Shown here in pieces: positions 28,003 to 36,718 of a DNA stretch of 64,000 nucleotides (position 1 is its first letter; every line of letters starts with the position of its first letter). The DNA lies in the NCBI GenBank assembly GCA_963830455.1, contig CAWHMT010000007.1, forward strand, positions 239,692-303,691. The letters run 5' to 3'. The notes below the pieces were generated by a model. The model searched no databases. It was not told the origin of the DNA and saw only the letters and a list, made by a program, of their open reading frames with translations. A program made the translations under genes and the position numbers. The DNA is from 20CM-2-65-7 sp963830455. Lineage in GTDB: Bacteria > Gemmatimonadota > Gemmatimonadetes > Gemmatimonadales > GWC2-71-9.

Positions 28003-28676
28003 ACGGCCACCAGCAAGCCGCCACCGAGTCCGGTGGCAAACCAGCCGAGATTCGGACCCTTGCCGACGAGTCGGAGCGTACCCGCGGCCCCCGCCGCGAG
28101 CGCGGAGGCCACGGCGGCGGTGGCCAGCACGATGGCGTCGCGGGGCGACAGCGGTCCCGCGAGCAGCGGCCGCGCGAGCCAGGCGAGGAACAAGCCGAAC
28201 GCGGTGACCAGGCCGGCCCGGAGCGCGTCGCGCAGCAAGGCGCCGACGTGCAGACGCACCAGGGCGCGCGGGTCGCCCGACTCGAGCGTCGCCGCGGCCG
28301 CATGCACGACGCGCGAGTTCAGTCGGCGCAGCACGTTGATGGTGACGCCGCCGACCAGCGCGGTCACCAGCCCGACCAGCGCGCCCAGCCCCAGCCCCAG
28401 CACGCCGGTCGCGGCATGTGCCGTCGCAACGGCGGCAACCGTGGCCGGACCGTACTCCGGATAGCGCACGGCGCCGACGGGCAGAATGTCGTATTGCAGC
28501 AGCTCGAACATCACGCCGAGTTTCAGACCAGTGGGGATGTCACCGAGAATGGCGCCGGCCACGGTCCCGGCGACGATCGGACGCGCGATCATCATCTGCG
28601 GGAGGCTCACGAGGTCCACGCCCACGAGCGTACCCCAGACGAGCAGCGCGAGCAGGACCTCGACGGGGAGGTTCAG
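27990..28676 (-). CDS. PTS mannose-family enzyme IIC, probable CTG start
   Basis: 228 residues if started at CTG. EIIC is the channel-forming subunit. ARPIVAGTVAGAILGDIPTGL and GVMFELLQYDILPVGAVRYPEYGP match the family, followed by more membrane segments. The first conventional start, a GTG 17 codons later, would cut the first membrane helix. The in-frame CTG completes it (VEVLLALLVWGTL), overlaps the EIIB stop as CTGA, and has GGGAG about eight bases upstream. I therefore favour CTG; this is inference. Confidence 0.82.
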   Translation of the reverse strand: MNLPVEVLLALLVWGTLVGVDLVSLPQMMIARPIVAGTVAGAILGDIPTGLKLGVMFELLQYDILPVGAVRYPEYGPATVAAVATAHAATGVLGLGLGALVGLVTALVGGVTINVLRRLNSRVVHAAAATLESGDPRALVRLHVGALLRDALRAGLVTAFGLFLAWLARPLLAGPLSPRDAIVLATAAVASALAAGAAGTLRLVGKGPNLGWFATGLGGGLLVAVWLR

Positions 28677-29146
28677 GTGAACTCTCCCACCGGGACTGCG
28701 CGCGCGGTGGGCACGTCCTGCGCCGTGACGTCCACGCCCCCGGCCGCGAGCTGGCGCAGCTTGGCTGCTTCCTCGTCCGTCAGATAGACGAAGCGCAGCC
28801 GTTCCCGGCGGCCGGTGCGATGGTGAACCCCGCCGACGTTGATGCGCCGCACCTGCGGCGCGCGCTGCGTGAGCGCGACCGCCGTATCGATGTCACCCAC
28901 CAGCAGAATTCCGACGCGCTCGTCGGCTTCCCACGTGGACATCTGCGCCGCGGCCTGGTCGACCGACGCAAAAACCACCTCGATCTGCGGCGGCACGCCC
29001 ATGCGATACAGGTCCTGCTCCCAGTCGCTGCTGCTCACCTCATCGTCGACCAACACGATGAACGAGGCGTTGAGCGGCTGTCCCCACCCGACCACCACCT
29101 GGCCATGAATCAGCCGGTCATCGATGCGATACAGCGCGAGCGTCAT
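28673..29146 (-). CDS. PTS mannose-family enzyme IIB
   Basis: 157 residues. The phospho-His is His14 in LYRIDDRLIHGQVVVGW, the hallmark of the class. NASFIVLVDDEVSSSDWEQ and the C-terminal VYLTDEEAAKLRQL follow. It accepts phosphate from EIIA and gives it to the sugar. The start overlaps the EIIA stop (ATGA). Confidence 0.92.
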   Translation of the reverse strand: MTLALYRIDDRLIHGQVVVGWGQPLNASFIVLVDDEVSSSDWEQDLYRMGVPPQIEVVFASVDQAAAQMSTWEADERVGILLVGDIDTAVALTQRAPQVRRINVGGVHHRTGRRERLRFVYLTDEEAAKLRQLAAGGVDVTAQDVPTARAVPVGEFT

Positions 29147-29520
29147 GCCGCGGTGACCCGGATGGCCTTGGCGCCGGCATCCACCGCACGGCGCGCGGCT
29201 TCCTCCGGCGAGACGTTGCGGTGGAACACGAAATCGAGCAGCATGGCGAGGTTGACGCCGGTGACGACGGCGATGTCGGCATGCTGCCTGGCGTAGCGCG
29301 TCGAGCTGGTCATGCAGGAGCCGCCCGGCAGATCCACGAACAGCACGGCCGGTCCATCGCCGACGGCCTCGCGCAGCCGCTCGGCGAGCGCCTCCGTGCC
29401 GCACCCTTCGTTGGACACCGCGGTGAGCGCGTCTTCGATCCCGGTGATCGCGCGCACCGCGGCGACGAGCGCCGGGGCGACGGCGGCGTGCGACACGATG
29501 ATGCCGCGCAGCTCACTCAT
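29143..29520 (-). CDS. PTS mannose-family enzyme IIA
   Basis: 125 residues with the EIIA-man fold. The N-terminal strand RGIIVSHAAVAPALV carries the candidate phospho-His (His11), followed by VLFVDLPGGSCMTSSTRYAR and VTGVNLAMLLDFVF. The Gly that usually follows the active His is Ala here. It receives phosphate from HPr. It overlaps the hprK end by eight bases. Confidence 0.9.
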   Translation of the reverse strand: MSELRGIIVSHAAVAPALVAAVRAITGIEDALTAVSNEGCGTEALAERLREAVGDGPAVLFVDLPGGSCMTSSTRYARQHADIAVVTGVNLAMLLDFVFHRNVSPEEAARRAVDAGAKAIRVTAA

Positions 29521-30505
29521 AGTCTTCCTCGAGGTACTGTTGCACGCCGCCTTTCTCGCGCATGCGCCGGATCAGCCGCTCGTTGAAGGACGTCGCGGAA
29601 TCGACGCCGCTGTAGCGCAGCAGATGATTCATCGCGACGACTTCGCAGATCACCGTGAGGTTCTTTCCCGGATTCAGGGGAACCGTGACCAGCGGGACCG
29701 GCACATCCAGCAGCTCGGTGAGCTGTTGATCGAGCCCGGTGCGGTCGTATTCGCGGCTGTTGTCCCAATCCTCGAGCTGCACGACCACTTCGATGCGCTT
29801 CTGCTGGCGTACGGAGCGAATGCCGAACAACGCGTTGATGTCGATCAGTCCCACGCCGCGGATTTCCATGAAGTGACGGGACACCTCATGTCCCCGGCCG
29901 ATGAGCACATCGTGGCCGCGGCGCGTGATGTGCACGACGTCGTCCGCGACCAGCCGGTGCCCGCGCTCGACCAGATCGAGGACGCACTCACTCTTGCCGA
30001 TCCCCGAGCGTCCCCGAAACAGCAGCCCCACGCCGAACACGTCCGCCAGCGAGCCGTGGACCGTGGTGCGCGGCGCGAACGCATCGTCGAGAAACGGCTT
30101 GAGCCGGCGATAGAACTCGGCGGTTTTGAGCCGCGTGCGGATGACGGGAATGCCCTTCGCGCGCGCCAGCACGATCAGCTCCTCGGGCGCGTCCTGCGCC
30201 TTCGTGATCACGACGCACGGCAGCGCGTACGAGAGGAACGTCTCGATCGAGGTGCGCCGCGCCTTGGCATCGAGCGACGCGAGGTAGGTAATCTCGGTCT
30301 CGCCCAGGATGTGCACCCGATCGGTGCCCACGAAGCGCGCCGTGTACCCGGCCAGCACGAGGCCGGGGCTGTTCGCTTCGGGTGAGCGGATCTCCCGCTC
30401 GAGACCAACCTCGCCCGTCAGGATCTCGAGCTGCAGGACTTCGCCCTTGCGGGTGAGCAGGTCCCCGACTTTGAGCCGGGGCGGAGCGGCGGTTGGTACG
30501 CTCAC
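29513..30505 (-). CDS. hprK: HPr kinase/phosphorylase
   Basis: 330 residues. The N-terminal domain is followed by the kinase domain with Walker A LFRGRSGIGKSECVLDLVERG, here starting near residue 160. LVADDVVHITRR, MEIRGVGLIDINALFG (HPrK/P signature) and VPLNPGKNLTVICEVVAMNHL follow. It phosphorylates HPr on the regulatory Ser according to ATP and glycolytic state. The GTG start overlaps the raiA stop. Confidence 0.95.
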   Translation of the reverse strand: MSVPTAAPPRLKVGDLLTRKGEVLQLEILTGEVGLEREIRSPEANSPGLVLAGYTARFVGTDRVHILGETEITYLASLDAKARRTSIETFLSYALPCVVITKAQDAPEELIVLARAKGIPVIRTRLKTAEFYRRLKPFLDDAFAPRTTVHGSLADVFGVGLLFRGRSGIGKSECVLDLVERGHRLVADDVVHITRRGHDVLIGRGHEVSRHFMEIRGVGLIDINALFGIRSVRQQKRIEVVVQLEDWDNSREYDRTGLDQQLTELLDVPVPLVTVPLNPGKNLTVICEVVAMNHLLRYSGVDSATSFNERLIRRMREKGGVQQYLEEDYE

Positions 30506-30831
30506 CGCGGGCCGGATACCTTGGGATTGGAGCGACGGACGCCGCGCGGGCGCGGAGATTCCTTCTCGTCGAGGAGCTGTCGCTTCACGCGCCCAATCGC
30601 GCGATCGAGCGCCGAGCGCAGATCGGCCGCTTGCGATTTCGCCACATAGATGCGGCCGCGGGGGGCGTGCACTTCGATCTCGACCCCAGCCTGGCCGGCG
30701 TCCTCCGTGAAGATCACCTGCGCGTGGTGCGGGCGGCGCACGAGCTTGCTCACCTTTTCCACGAGGTCCCGCGCATGGGCGCGCAGGTCATCGTCAATCT
30801 CGGTGTGACGGGCGGTGATCGTGATCCGCAT
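30502..30831 (-). CDS. raiA: Ribosome hibernation-promoting factor (HPF/RaiA family)
   Basis: 109 residues, short HPF form. MRITITARHTEIDDDLRAHA and VEIEVHAPRGRIYVAKSQAADLRSALDRA match the family beta-alpha-beta domain that sits in the ribosomal decoding region in resting cells. There is no long C-terminal dimerisation domain; the tail is basic. It sits directly upstream of hprK, as in many genomes where hpf and PTS genes are linked. Confidence 0.9.
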   Translation of the reverse strand: MRITITARHTEIDDDLRAHARDLVEKVSKLVRRPHHAQVIFTEDAGQAGVEIEVHAPRGRIYVAKSQAADLRSALDRAIGRVKRQLLDEKESPRPRGVRRSNPKVSGPR

Positions 30832-30834
30832 GAA

Positions 30835-31965
30835 TCAACTCTCGCTTTCCTTGATCGTGTGTTCGAGATGCGCGAGCGTCGCGCGGGCGGCCGCGTCCCA
30901 GGAGAGTCCTTCGGCAAATCCGCGCGCCGCGCGTCCCAGCCGATCGACCAGGGCGGGACCCGTGGCGAGCGCCAGCAAGCGATCGGCCAGCGCCGGCACG
31001 TCGCCGTGCGGCACCAGAAACCCGGTCACGCCGTCGCGCACCGACTCGCGCAAGCCGTCGCTGTCCGAGGCAATCGCCGGGGTGCCACAGGCCGCCGCTT
31101 CGACGTTCGTGATGCCCCACCCTTCTTTGGGACTCGGGAAGACCACCGCCCAGGCGCGGCGCAGTAAGCGGCGCTTTTCTTCTTCCGACACAAACCCCAG
31201 AAACCGCACCGCGGGTCCCAGGCCCAGCTCGGCGGCGAGCCGTTCCAGCCTGGGCCGATCGTCACCCGCACCGCAGATCTCGAGGGTCATGTCGGAGCGC
31301 TGCACGCGGGCCTGCGCCAACGCGCGCAATGCCAGTTCCACTCCTTTATAACGCTTCAGTCGGCCAAGGTACAAGAACGTCGGACGATCGGCGCGCGGCG
31401 TCGCCGGATCGGGTCGATACCATGTGGAGTCGACACCCGGATGGATGACGACCACCCGATCCGGGCGCACCCCGCGCCGCACCAGATCATCCCGCGTGCT
31501 CTCGGAAATGGCGTGAAACGCGGCCCTGCGATAGACCCGGGGAATCGGCAGCTCGGCTGCCCACACCACTGCGGCCATCGGGGCGCTCGCCTCCGCGAAG
31601 GCCGTCGTTCCAAAGAGGTGTGGTACGATCGCGACGAGCGGCAGCCCGGTGACGAGCGGCAGAAACAGCGGGACCTTGTTGATGTCCTCGACCACGATGT
31701 CGAACGTCCCCTCCCCTCCCGCCCCCCGCAGCGCCTGCCGCACGGCGCCGCGCCCTCGGAGGGCAAAGCTGTGCCGTCCGCCGACGCGCCGGACCTGAAT
31801 CCCGTCCACCACGGCCCGGGGCGCGCATCCAGGCCAGCCACTCGCGACCAGGTGCACGTCGTGCCCCCAGCCGGCGATCCGGCCGAACAGCTGGTGCAGG
31901 TGGATCTCGGCGCCGCCGGCCTGGGGGTTTTCGCGGTCGTTCCAGTTGGTGAGCAGGATTCTCAC
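30835..31965 (-). CDS. Glycosyltransferase family 4 protein
   Basis: 376 residues, GT-B fold. N-terminal RILLTNWNDRENPQAGGAEIH gives the acceptor domain. The C-terminal donor domain has FLYLGRLKRYKGVELALRAL, the EX7E-like FPSPKEGWGITNVEAAACGTP, and GLRESVRDGVTGFLVPHGD. It is expected to add a sugar to a lipid or cell-surface polymer; the donor and acceptor cannot be told. The GTG start overlaps nusB. Confidence 0.9.
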   Translation of the reverse strand: MRILLTNWNDRENPQAGGAEIHLHQLFGRIAGWGHDVHLVASGWPGCAPRAVVDGIQVRRVGGRHSFALRGRGAVRQALRGAGGEGTFDIVVEDINKVPLFLPLVTGLPLVAIVPHLFGTTAFAEASAPMAAVVWAAELPIPRVYRRAAFHAISESTRDDLVRRGVRPDRVVVIHPGVDSTWYRPDPATPRADRPTFLYLGRLKRYKGVELALRALAQARVQRSDMTLEICGAGDDRPRLERLAAELGLGPAVRFLGFVSEEEKRRLLRRAWAVVFPSPKEGWGITNVEAAACGTPAIASDSDGLRESVRDGVTGFLVPHGDVPALADRLLALATGPALVDRLGRAARGFAEGLSWDAAARATLAHLEHTIKESES

Positions 31966-32378
31966 AGCGCGCCCGACTGACGCGCGACGGCGTCGAGGAT
32001 GCCATTAATGAAGGCCGGCGCGCGCGCGCCGGCGAACCAGTGCGCCAGCTTCACCGCCTCATCGATCACCACGCGGGAGGGCGTGGACGCCTCGTCCAGC
32101 TCGGCGAGCGCCAGCCGCAGGATGTTGCGCTCGATCACGCCGACGCGCTCGAGGCGCCAATGCTCCGCGGCGTCGGCGATGCGGCGGTCGAATTCGGGCA
32201 GCCCCGCGACCGCTTTGGCCGCGAGGTCCGCGCCGCGATCGTAGCCCCTCCCCGGGGCGCGGCCGTACATCACCGCCACGCGCGCGACGACGGCTTCAAT
32301 CGTTGGTGCGCCGGAGAGGTCCCACGCGTAGAGGAGCTGGAGGGCGCGGGCCCGCGCCTTAGTCTCGGGACGCTGCAT
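31962..32378 (-). CDS. nusB: Transcription antitermination factor NusB
   Basis: 138 residues. ARALQLLYAWDLSG at the N-terminus, and RNILRLALAELDEASTPSRVVIDEAVKLAHWFAG and FINGILDAVAR at the C-terminus are diagnostic. It acts with NusE at boxA in rRNA operons. As in many bacteria it follows ribH; the two overlap by about 20 bp. A run of CG dinucleotides makes a 20-bp palindrome in the codons for AGARAPA, which I regard as base composition only. Confidence 0.93.
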   Translation of the reverse strand: MQRPETKARARALQLLYAWDLSGAPTIEAVVARVAVMYGRAPGRGYDRGADLAAKAVAGLPEFDRRIADAAEHWRLERVGVIERNILRLALAELDEASTPSRVVIDEAVKLAHWFAGARAPAFINGILDAVARQSGAL

Positions 32379-32832
32379 CGAGCCGCTCGATCGCATCGGC
32401 GGTCTCGAGCGCCGCCTGGACCGCCTCGGCACCCTTACTCACGCGGGCCTGCGCCTGCACGAGCGTCTCGGTCGTCAGCACGCCAAATCCGACCGCGATG
32501 CGGTGGGCGAGGGCGACGTTCCCCAGACCGCGCGCCGCTTCGGATGCGACGTACTCGAAATGCGGCGTCTCGCCGCGAATCACGCAGCCCAGCGCCACGA
32601 TCACGTCGAACCGCTCGCTCACCGCCGCGGCCTCGGCGACGACCGGCAGCTCGAACGCCCCCGGCACCCAGGTGACATGGACGTGGCTATCGGGGATGCC
32701 GCCGCGCCGCAAGGCTTGCCGCGCGGTATCGAGGAGCTGCGTCGTGATCTGTTCGTGAAACCGGCTGACGATGATCGCCACGCGGCGCTGGCGAGTGGAC
32801 GTGCGCGCGGCCGGTGGAGGACGGTGAGGCAC
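32359..32832 (-). CDS. ribH: 6,7-dimethyl-8-ribityllumazine synthase
   Basis: 157 residues. It condenses the ribityl-pyrimidine with 3,4-dihydroxy-2-butanone phosphate. RRVAIIVSRFHEQIT, VHVTWVPGAFELPVVA, ALGCVIRGETPHFEYVASE and FGVLTTETLVQAQAR are the family segments. It forms a unit with ribBA, ribE and ribD. Confidence 0.95.
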   Translation of the reverse strand: MPHRPPPAARTSTRQRRVAIIVSRFHEQITTQLLDTARQALRRGGIPDSHVHVTWVPGAFELPVVAEAAAVSERFDVIVALGCVIRGETPHFEYVASEAARGLGNVALAHRIAVGFGVLTTETLVQAQARVSKGAEAVQAALETADAIERLDAASRD

Positions 32833-32834
32833 GA

Positions 32835-34040
32835 TCAGTGGGTGAGGAAGTGGCCGAGCTTGTCCCGCTTGACGTCCAGATAGGCCCGGTTCTCGTCCGA
32901 GGGCGCCGGCACGATCGGCAGCCGCTCGACGATCTCCAGACCGTAGCCCTCGAGACCGACCAGCTTCATCGGATTGTTCGTCAGCACGCGAATCGACGAC
33001 AGCCCGAGATCGAGCAGAATCTGCGCGCCGATCCCGTAGTTCCTGAGGTCGGGTTTGAACCCCAGCTTCTCATTCGCTTCGACCGTGTCGTGCCCCTGAT
33101 CCTGCAGCTCGTAGGCCTTGAGTTTGTTCAGCAGGCCGATGCCGCGTCCTTCCTGATCGAGGTACACGACGACGCCCGCCCCGGCCGCGGCGATCATGCG
33201 CATCGCGCTGTGCAGCTGCCAGCCACAGTCGCAGCGCGTCGAGCCAAAGACGTCACCGGTCAGGCACTTGGAGTGCATCCGCACCAGCACCGGCTGCGTG
33301 CCGGCCACGTCGCCGTACGCCAGCGCGATGTGCTCGGCGCTGTCGACGTCGTTGCGGTAGCCGATGATGCGAAATTCCCCGAACGGGGTGGGCAGCCGCG
33401 CGTCGGCGACGCGGTGCACGAGCCGCTCGTGCTTGAGCCGGTAGGCGACGAGTTGGGCCACGGTGATGAAAGTGATCCCATGGTGGCGCGCGAACCGCTC
33501 GAGGTCGGGACGCCGCGCCATGCTGCCGTCGGGATTGAGGATCTCGCAGATGACGCCGGCGGGATACAGTCCCGCGAGGCGCGCCAGATCGATGCTCGCT
33601 TCGGTCTGCCCGACGCGCTGCAGCACGCCGCCGGGCCGGGCCCGCAGCGGGAAGACGTGGCCGGGACGGCGCAAATCGCTCGGCGCCGTGGACGGGTCGA
33701 TCGCGACGCGAATCGTGGCCGCGCGGTCGGCCGCCGAAATCCCCGTCGTCACGCCGAAGCGCACCGCCGCGTCGATGCTGATGGTGAACGCCGTCTCGTG
33801 CGACTCGCTGTTGCGGTCGGTCATTTGCGGGAGGCCCAGCGCGTCGCAGCGCTCGGGGGTGAGCGGCGTGCAAATCAGGCCGCGGGCGTGCGTCGCCATG
33901 AAGTTGATCATTTCGGGGGTGACTTTTTCGGCCGCCCCGATCAGATCTCCCTCGTTCTCGCGCCGCTCGTCATCAGCCACGATGACGAGCTTGCCCGCGC
34001 GAATGTCGGCAATCGCCTGTTCTACCGCTCCGAACGACAT
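32835..34040 (-). CDS. ribBA: Bifunctional DHBP synthase / GTP cyclohydrolase II
   Basis: 401 residues. The N-terminal RibB domain has VADDERRENEGDLIGAAE and HVFPLRARPGGVLQRVG-like parts. The C-terminal RibA domain has the zinc loop HSKCLTGDVFGSTRCDCGWQ, DQEGRGIGLLNKLKAYELQD and RVLTNNPMKLVGLEGYG. It makes both precursors for riboflavin, from ribulose-5-phosphate and GTP. It is 2 bp from ribH and overlaps the ribE 3' end. Confidence 0.96.
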   Translation of the reverse strand: MSFGAVEQAIADIRAGKLVIVADDERRENEGDLIGAAEKVTPEMINFMATHARGLICTPLTPERCDALGLPQMTDRNSESHETAFTISIDAAVRFGVTTGISAADRAATIRVAIDPSTAPSDLRRPGHVFPLRARPGGVLQRVGQTEASIDLARLAGLYPAGVICEILNPDGSMARRPDLERFARHHGITFITVAQLVAYRLKHERLVHRVADARLPTPFGEFRIIGYRNDVDSAEHIALAYGDVAGTQPVLVRMHSKCLTGDVFGSTRCDCGWQLHSAMRMIAAAGAGVVVYLDQEGRGIGLLNKLKAYELQDQGHDTVEANEKLGFKPDLRNYGIGAQILLDLGLSSIRVLTNNPMKLVGLEGYGLEIVERLPIVPAPSDENRAYLDVKRDKLGHFLTH

Positions 34041-34609
34041 AGCTGCCTCACGTATTTTCCCAGCACGTCGGCTTCGACGTGCACCCGGTCACCCGCTTTG
34101 AGCGTTCCCAACGTCGTATGCGCGCGCGTGAACGGCACGAGCGACACCTGCACCACACCCGCGCTCGGCAACTCGTTCACGGTCAGGCTTACACCGTCCA
34201 CCGTGATCGCCCCGTGCAGCACCGTCGTCTCTACGACCTCGCGCGGCACGCGGATGTCCACGAGCAGCGCATCGTCGGCCTCCGCTACGCGCTCCGCCGT
34301 CCCGACGCCGTCCACGTGTCCCTGGACGAAATGCCCGCCCAGACGGTCGCTCGCGCGTAACGCGCGCTCGAGGTTTACCGCCCTGCCCTTCCGCCACTCA
34401 CCGATCAGCGTTCGGCCCAGCGTCGTGTGAACGGCGTGAACGGTAAAGCCGCCTCGTACCACACGCTCGACGGTGAGACACGCGCCGTTGAGCGCGATGC
34501 TTTCACCCTTCTTCACGCCTTTGTAGGACGCCTTTACACGCAGTTCCACGCCGTTGTTCACGTGCACTGCGTCTATCCTGCCCACCGCGCCTACGATTCC
34601 GGTAAACAT
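34022..34609 (-). CDS. ribE: Riboflavin synthase, alpha chain
   Basis: 195 residues with two lumazine-binding repeats. The first begins MFTGIVGAVGRID and has SIALNGACLTVE; the second has GGHFVQGHVDGVGTAE and ITVDGVSLTVNEL. It turns two lumazines into riboflavin. It overlaps ribD upstream and ribBA downstream. Confidence 0.95.
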   Translation of the reverse strand: MFTGIVGAVGRIDAVHVNNGVELRVKASYKGVKKGESIALNGACLTVERVVRGGFTVHAVHTTLGRTLIGEWRKGRAVNLERALRASDRLGGHFVQGHVDGVGTAERVAEADDALLVDIRVPREVVETTVLHGAITVDGVSLTVNELPSAGVVQVSLVPFTRAHTTLGTLKAGDRVHVEADVLGKYVRQLCRSER

Positions 34610-35691
34610 AGCCGTCGATCCAAGACCAATAATGTATCAGAGCCCAGCGCGCGCCGCTCCACCACGGTCCAGCGAGGGGCGTCCGCGAGCGGCGAGGCCG
34701 GGATGCCGGCAAAAGCCGGGACGCCGCCTTCCCCCAGCCACACCGGCGCCTGCACCCAGTAGAGCCGGTCCACGAGACCCTCCGCCAGCAGCTTGGTGCC
34801 GAGCGCGCCCCCGCCTTCACACAGGATCGACTGGATCCCGGCGAGGCGCAGCTGCGCGAAGGCCTGCGACAGCGCCTCGGGACGGAAGACGCGCACGCCG
34901 TTGCCTTCGAGCACGGAGACGTTCGCCTTCGGCGCCTCTTGCGAGGCGACCACCCACGTCGGCACTTCGCGCGCCGTCTGCACGAGTGACACACCCAGAT
35001 TGAGCATTGCGCGCCGGTCGAACACGATTCGCACCGGCGGCTTCCGCGGCGTCACGCCGCCGCGCGCGGTGAGCTGGGGATTGTCGGTGAGCGCGGTCGT
35101 GCCGCCGACCGCAATCGCGTCGAACCCGGCGCGGAGCCAATGCACATGCTCCCGCGCTTCGGGACCGGAGACCCATTGCGAGCGACCGCCCGCGTCGGCG
35201 ATCCGGCCGTCGATGGACGTGGCCAGCTTGAGCGCCACAAACGGGCGAAGCGTCTGGAGACGTGTGAACAGAAACGGCGCGTTCTGGGCCGCGGCCTCCT
35301 CGGCGAGGAGTCCGGCCTGCGTGTCGATCCCGGCGCGCTTCAGGATGTCGAAGCCGCCGCGCGCGTCGATGTCGGGGTCGCGCACGGCCGCCACGACGCG
35401 GCGCACGCCCGCCGCGCGGATCGCGTCGGTGCACGGCGGCGTCTTGCCGTGGTGCGCGCACGGCTCGAGCGTGACGACCAACGTGGATCCCTTGGCCTTG
35501 TCGCCCGCCGCGTGCAGCGCGGCCAGCTCGGCGTGCGGGCCGCCGAACGACGCGTGCCATCCTTCGGCGACCGCTTCGTCACCGCGCAACACCACCGCGC
35601 CCACCAGCGGATTGGGGGAGACGTGTCCCCAGCCGCGCCACGCGAGCTCCAGCGCGCGGCGCATGGCATCGCGTTCCCTATCTTTCTTCAA
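34591..35691 (-). CDS. ribD: Riboflavin biosynthesis deaminase/reductase RibD
   Basis: 366 residues. The deaminase domain has SPNPLVGAVVLRGDE, the zinc motif PHAELAAL and LEPCAHHGKTPPC. The reductase domain from about residue 145 has RPFVALKLATSIDGRIAD, FDAIAVGGTTALTDNPQLTAR and CEGGGALGTKLL. No FMN riboswitch is seen upstream, because purM overlaps its 5' end. Confidence 0.95.
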   Translation of the reverse strand: MKKDRERDAMRRALELAWRGWGHVSPNPLVGAVVLRGDEAVAEGWHASFGGPHAELAALHAAGDKAKGSTLVVTLEPCAHHGKTPPCTDAIRAAGVRRVVAAVRDPDIDARGGFDILKRAGIDTQAGLLAEEAAAQNAPFLFTRLQTLRPFVALKLATSIDGRIADAGGRSQWVSGPEAREHVHWLRAGFDAIAVGGTTALTDNPQLTARGGVTPRKPPVRIVFDRRAMLNLGVSLVQTAREVPTWVVASQEAPKANVSVLEGNGVRVFRPEALSQAFAQLRLAGIQSILCEGGGALGTKLLAEGLVDRLYWVQAPVWLGEGGVPAFAGIPASPLADAPRWTVVERRALGSDTLLVLDRRLCLPES

Positions 35692-36718
35692 ATCTCACCG
35701 CTGGCGGGTCCTGACGGCCGGTGCGGATCTCGCCGATGATCCAGGCCGGCACTTGCGCGCGTGCGGCCGCGCGCATCGCCACCTCGACCTCGTCGCGCGC
35801 GACCACCGCAATCATGCCGATCCCCAGATTGAAGACGGTGCGCATCTCCTGACGTCCCACCTGCCCCGCTCGCATCAGGACGCGGAAGAGCGGCGGCCAC
35901 GGCCAGCTGCCCGCATCGATCAGCGCCTCGACGCCGGTGGGGAGCACGCGCACCAGGTTCCCGGCGATCCCGCCGCCCGTGACGTGCGCCAGCGCGTGCA
36001 CATGAGACAACGCCGGGCGCACGGCGGCGACGTAGCTGCGATGCACCGCCAGCAGCACCTGTCCCACGGTCTGGTCGGTCTCGGGGAACGGATCGTCGAT
36101 CCGCAGCTTCATGCTGTCGAAGACGATCTTGCGCGCGAGCGTGTAGCCGTTGGTATGCAGTCCGGTGGACGCGTAGCCGATGAGCTGATCGCCCGGCGTG
36201 ACACGGTCCCCGTGCAGCGCCTGGTCTTCCTCGACGACGCCGATGATCGCGCCGGCGAGATCGTAGTGGCCGGGCTGGTAGAGATCGGGAAGCTGTGCGG
36301 TTTCGCCGCCCGCGAGCGTCATCTGGTGCGCGCGGCAGCCGCGCACCACGCCGGCGACGATCTGGGCCGCGATGTCCGGAACGAGCGTCCCGGTGGCGAT
36401 GTAATCGAGGAACGCGAGCGGCGTGGCGCCGTGGACCAGGATGTCGTTCACCGAATGATTGACGAGATCTTCGCCGACGGTGTCGTGGATCCCGGCGGCG
36501 GCCGCGACGAGCACTTTGGTGCCCACGCCGTCGGTCGACAGCACGAGCACCGGCTTGTGGTAGCCGTCGGGGATGCGCACCATCCCGCCGAACCCGCCGA
36601 CCTGGCCGCGCGCCAGCGGGGTGCGCGTGGTGCGCACCAGCTCCGCGATGCGCCGCTTGGCTTCTTCGGCGGTGTCGAGCTTGACGCCGGCCGCCGCGTA
36701 GCGATCGGCCTTGGTCAT
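35678..36718 (-). CDS. purM: Phosphoribosylformylglycinamidine cyclo-ligase
   Basis: 346 residues. It closes the imidazole ring in purine synthesis. TKADRYAAAGVKLDTAEEAK, LVLSTDGVGTKVLVAAAAG, NHSVNDILVHGATPLAFLDY, GGETAQLPDLYQPGHYDLAG and HVTGGGIAGNLVRVLP are the family marks. The ATG overlaps the PfkB-kinase stop and the end overlaps ribD. Confidence 0.96.
   Translation of the reverse strand: MTKADRYAAAGVKLDTAEEAKRRIAELVRTTRTPLARGQVGGFGGMVRIPDGYHKPVLVLSTDGVGTKVLVAAAAGIHDTVGEDLVNHSVNDILVHGATPLAFLDYIATGTLVPDIAAQIVAGVVRGCRAHQMTLAGGETAQLPDLYQPGHYDLAGAIIGVVEEDQALHGDRVTPGDQLIGYASTGLHTNGYTLARKIVFDSMKLRIDDPFPETDQTVGQVLLAVHRSYVAAVRPALSHVHALAHVTGGGIAGNLVRVLPTGVEALIDAGSWPWPPLFRVLMRAGQVGRQEMRTVFNLGIGMIAVVARDEVEVAMRAAARAQVPAWIIGEIRTGRQDPPAVRFEER

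Noticed and set aside
32014..32033. 20-bp palindrome of CG repeats in nusB
   Set aside because: A simple CG run in a GC-rich gene; the encoded residues are normal for NusB, so no insertion is implied.
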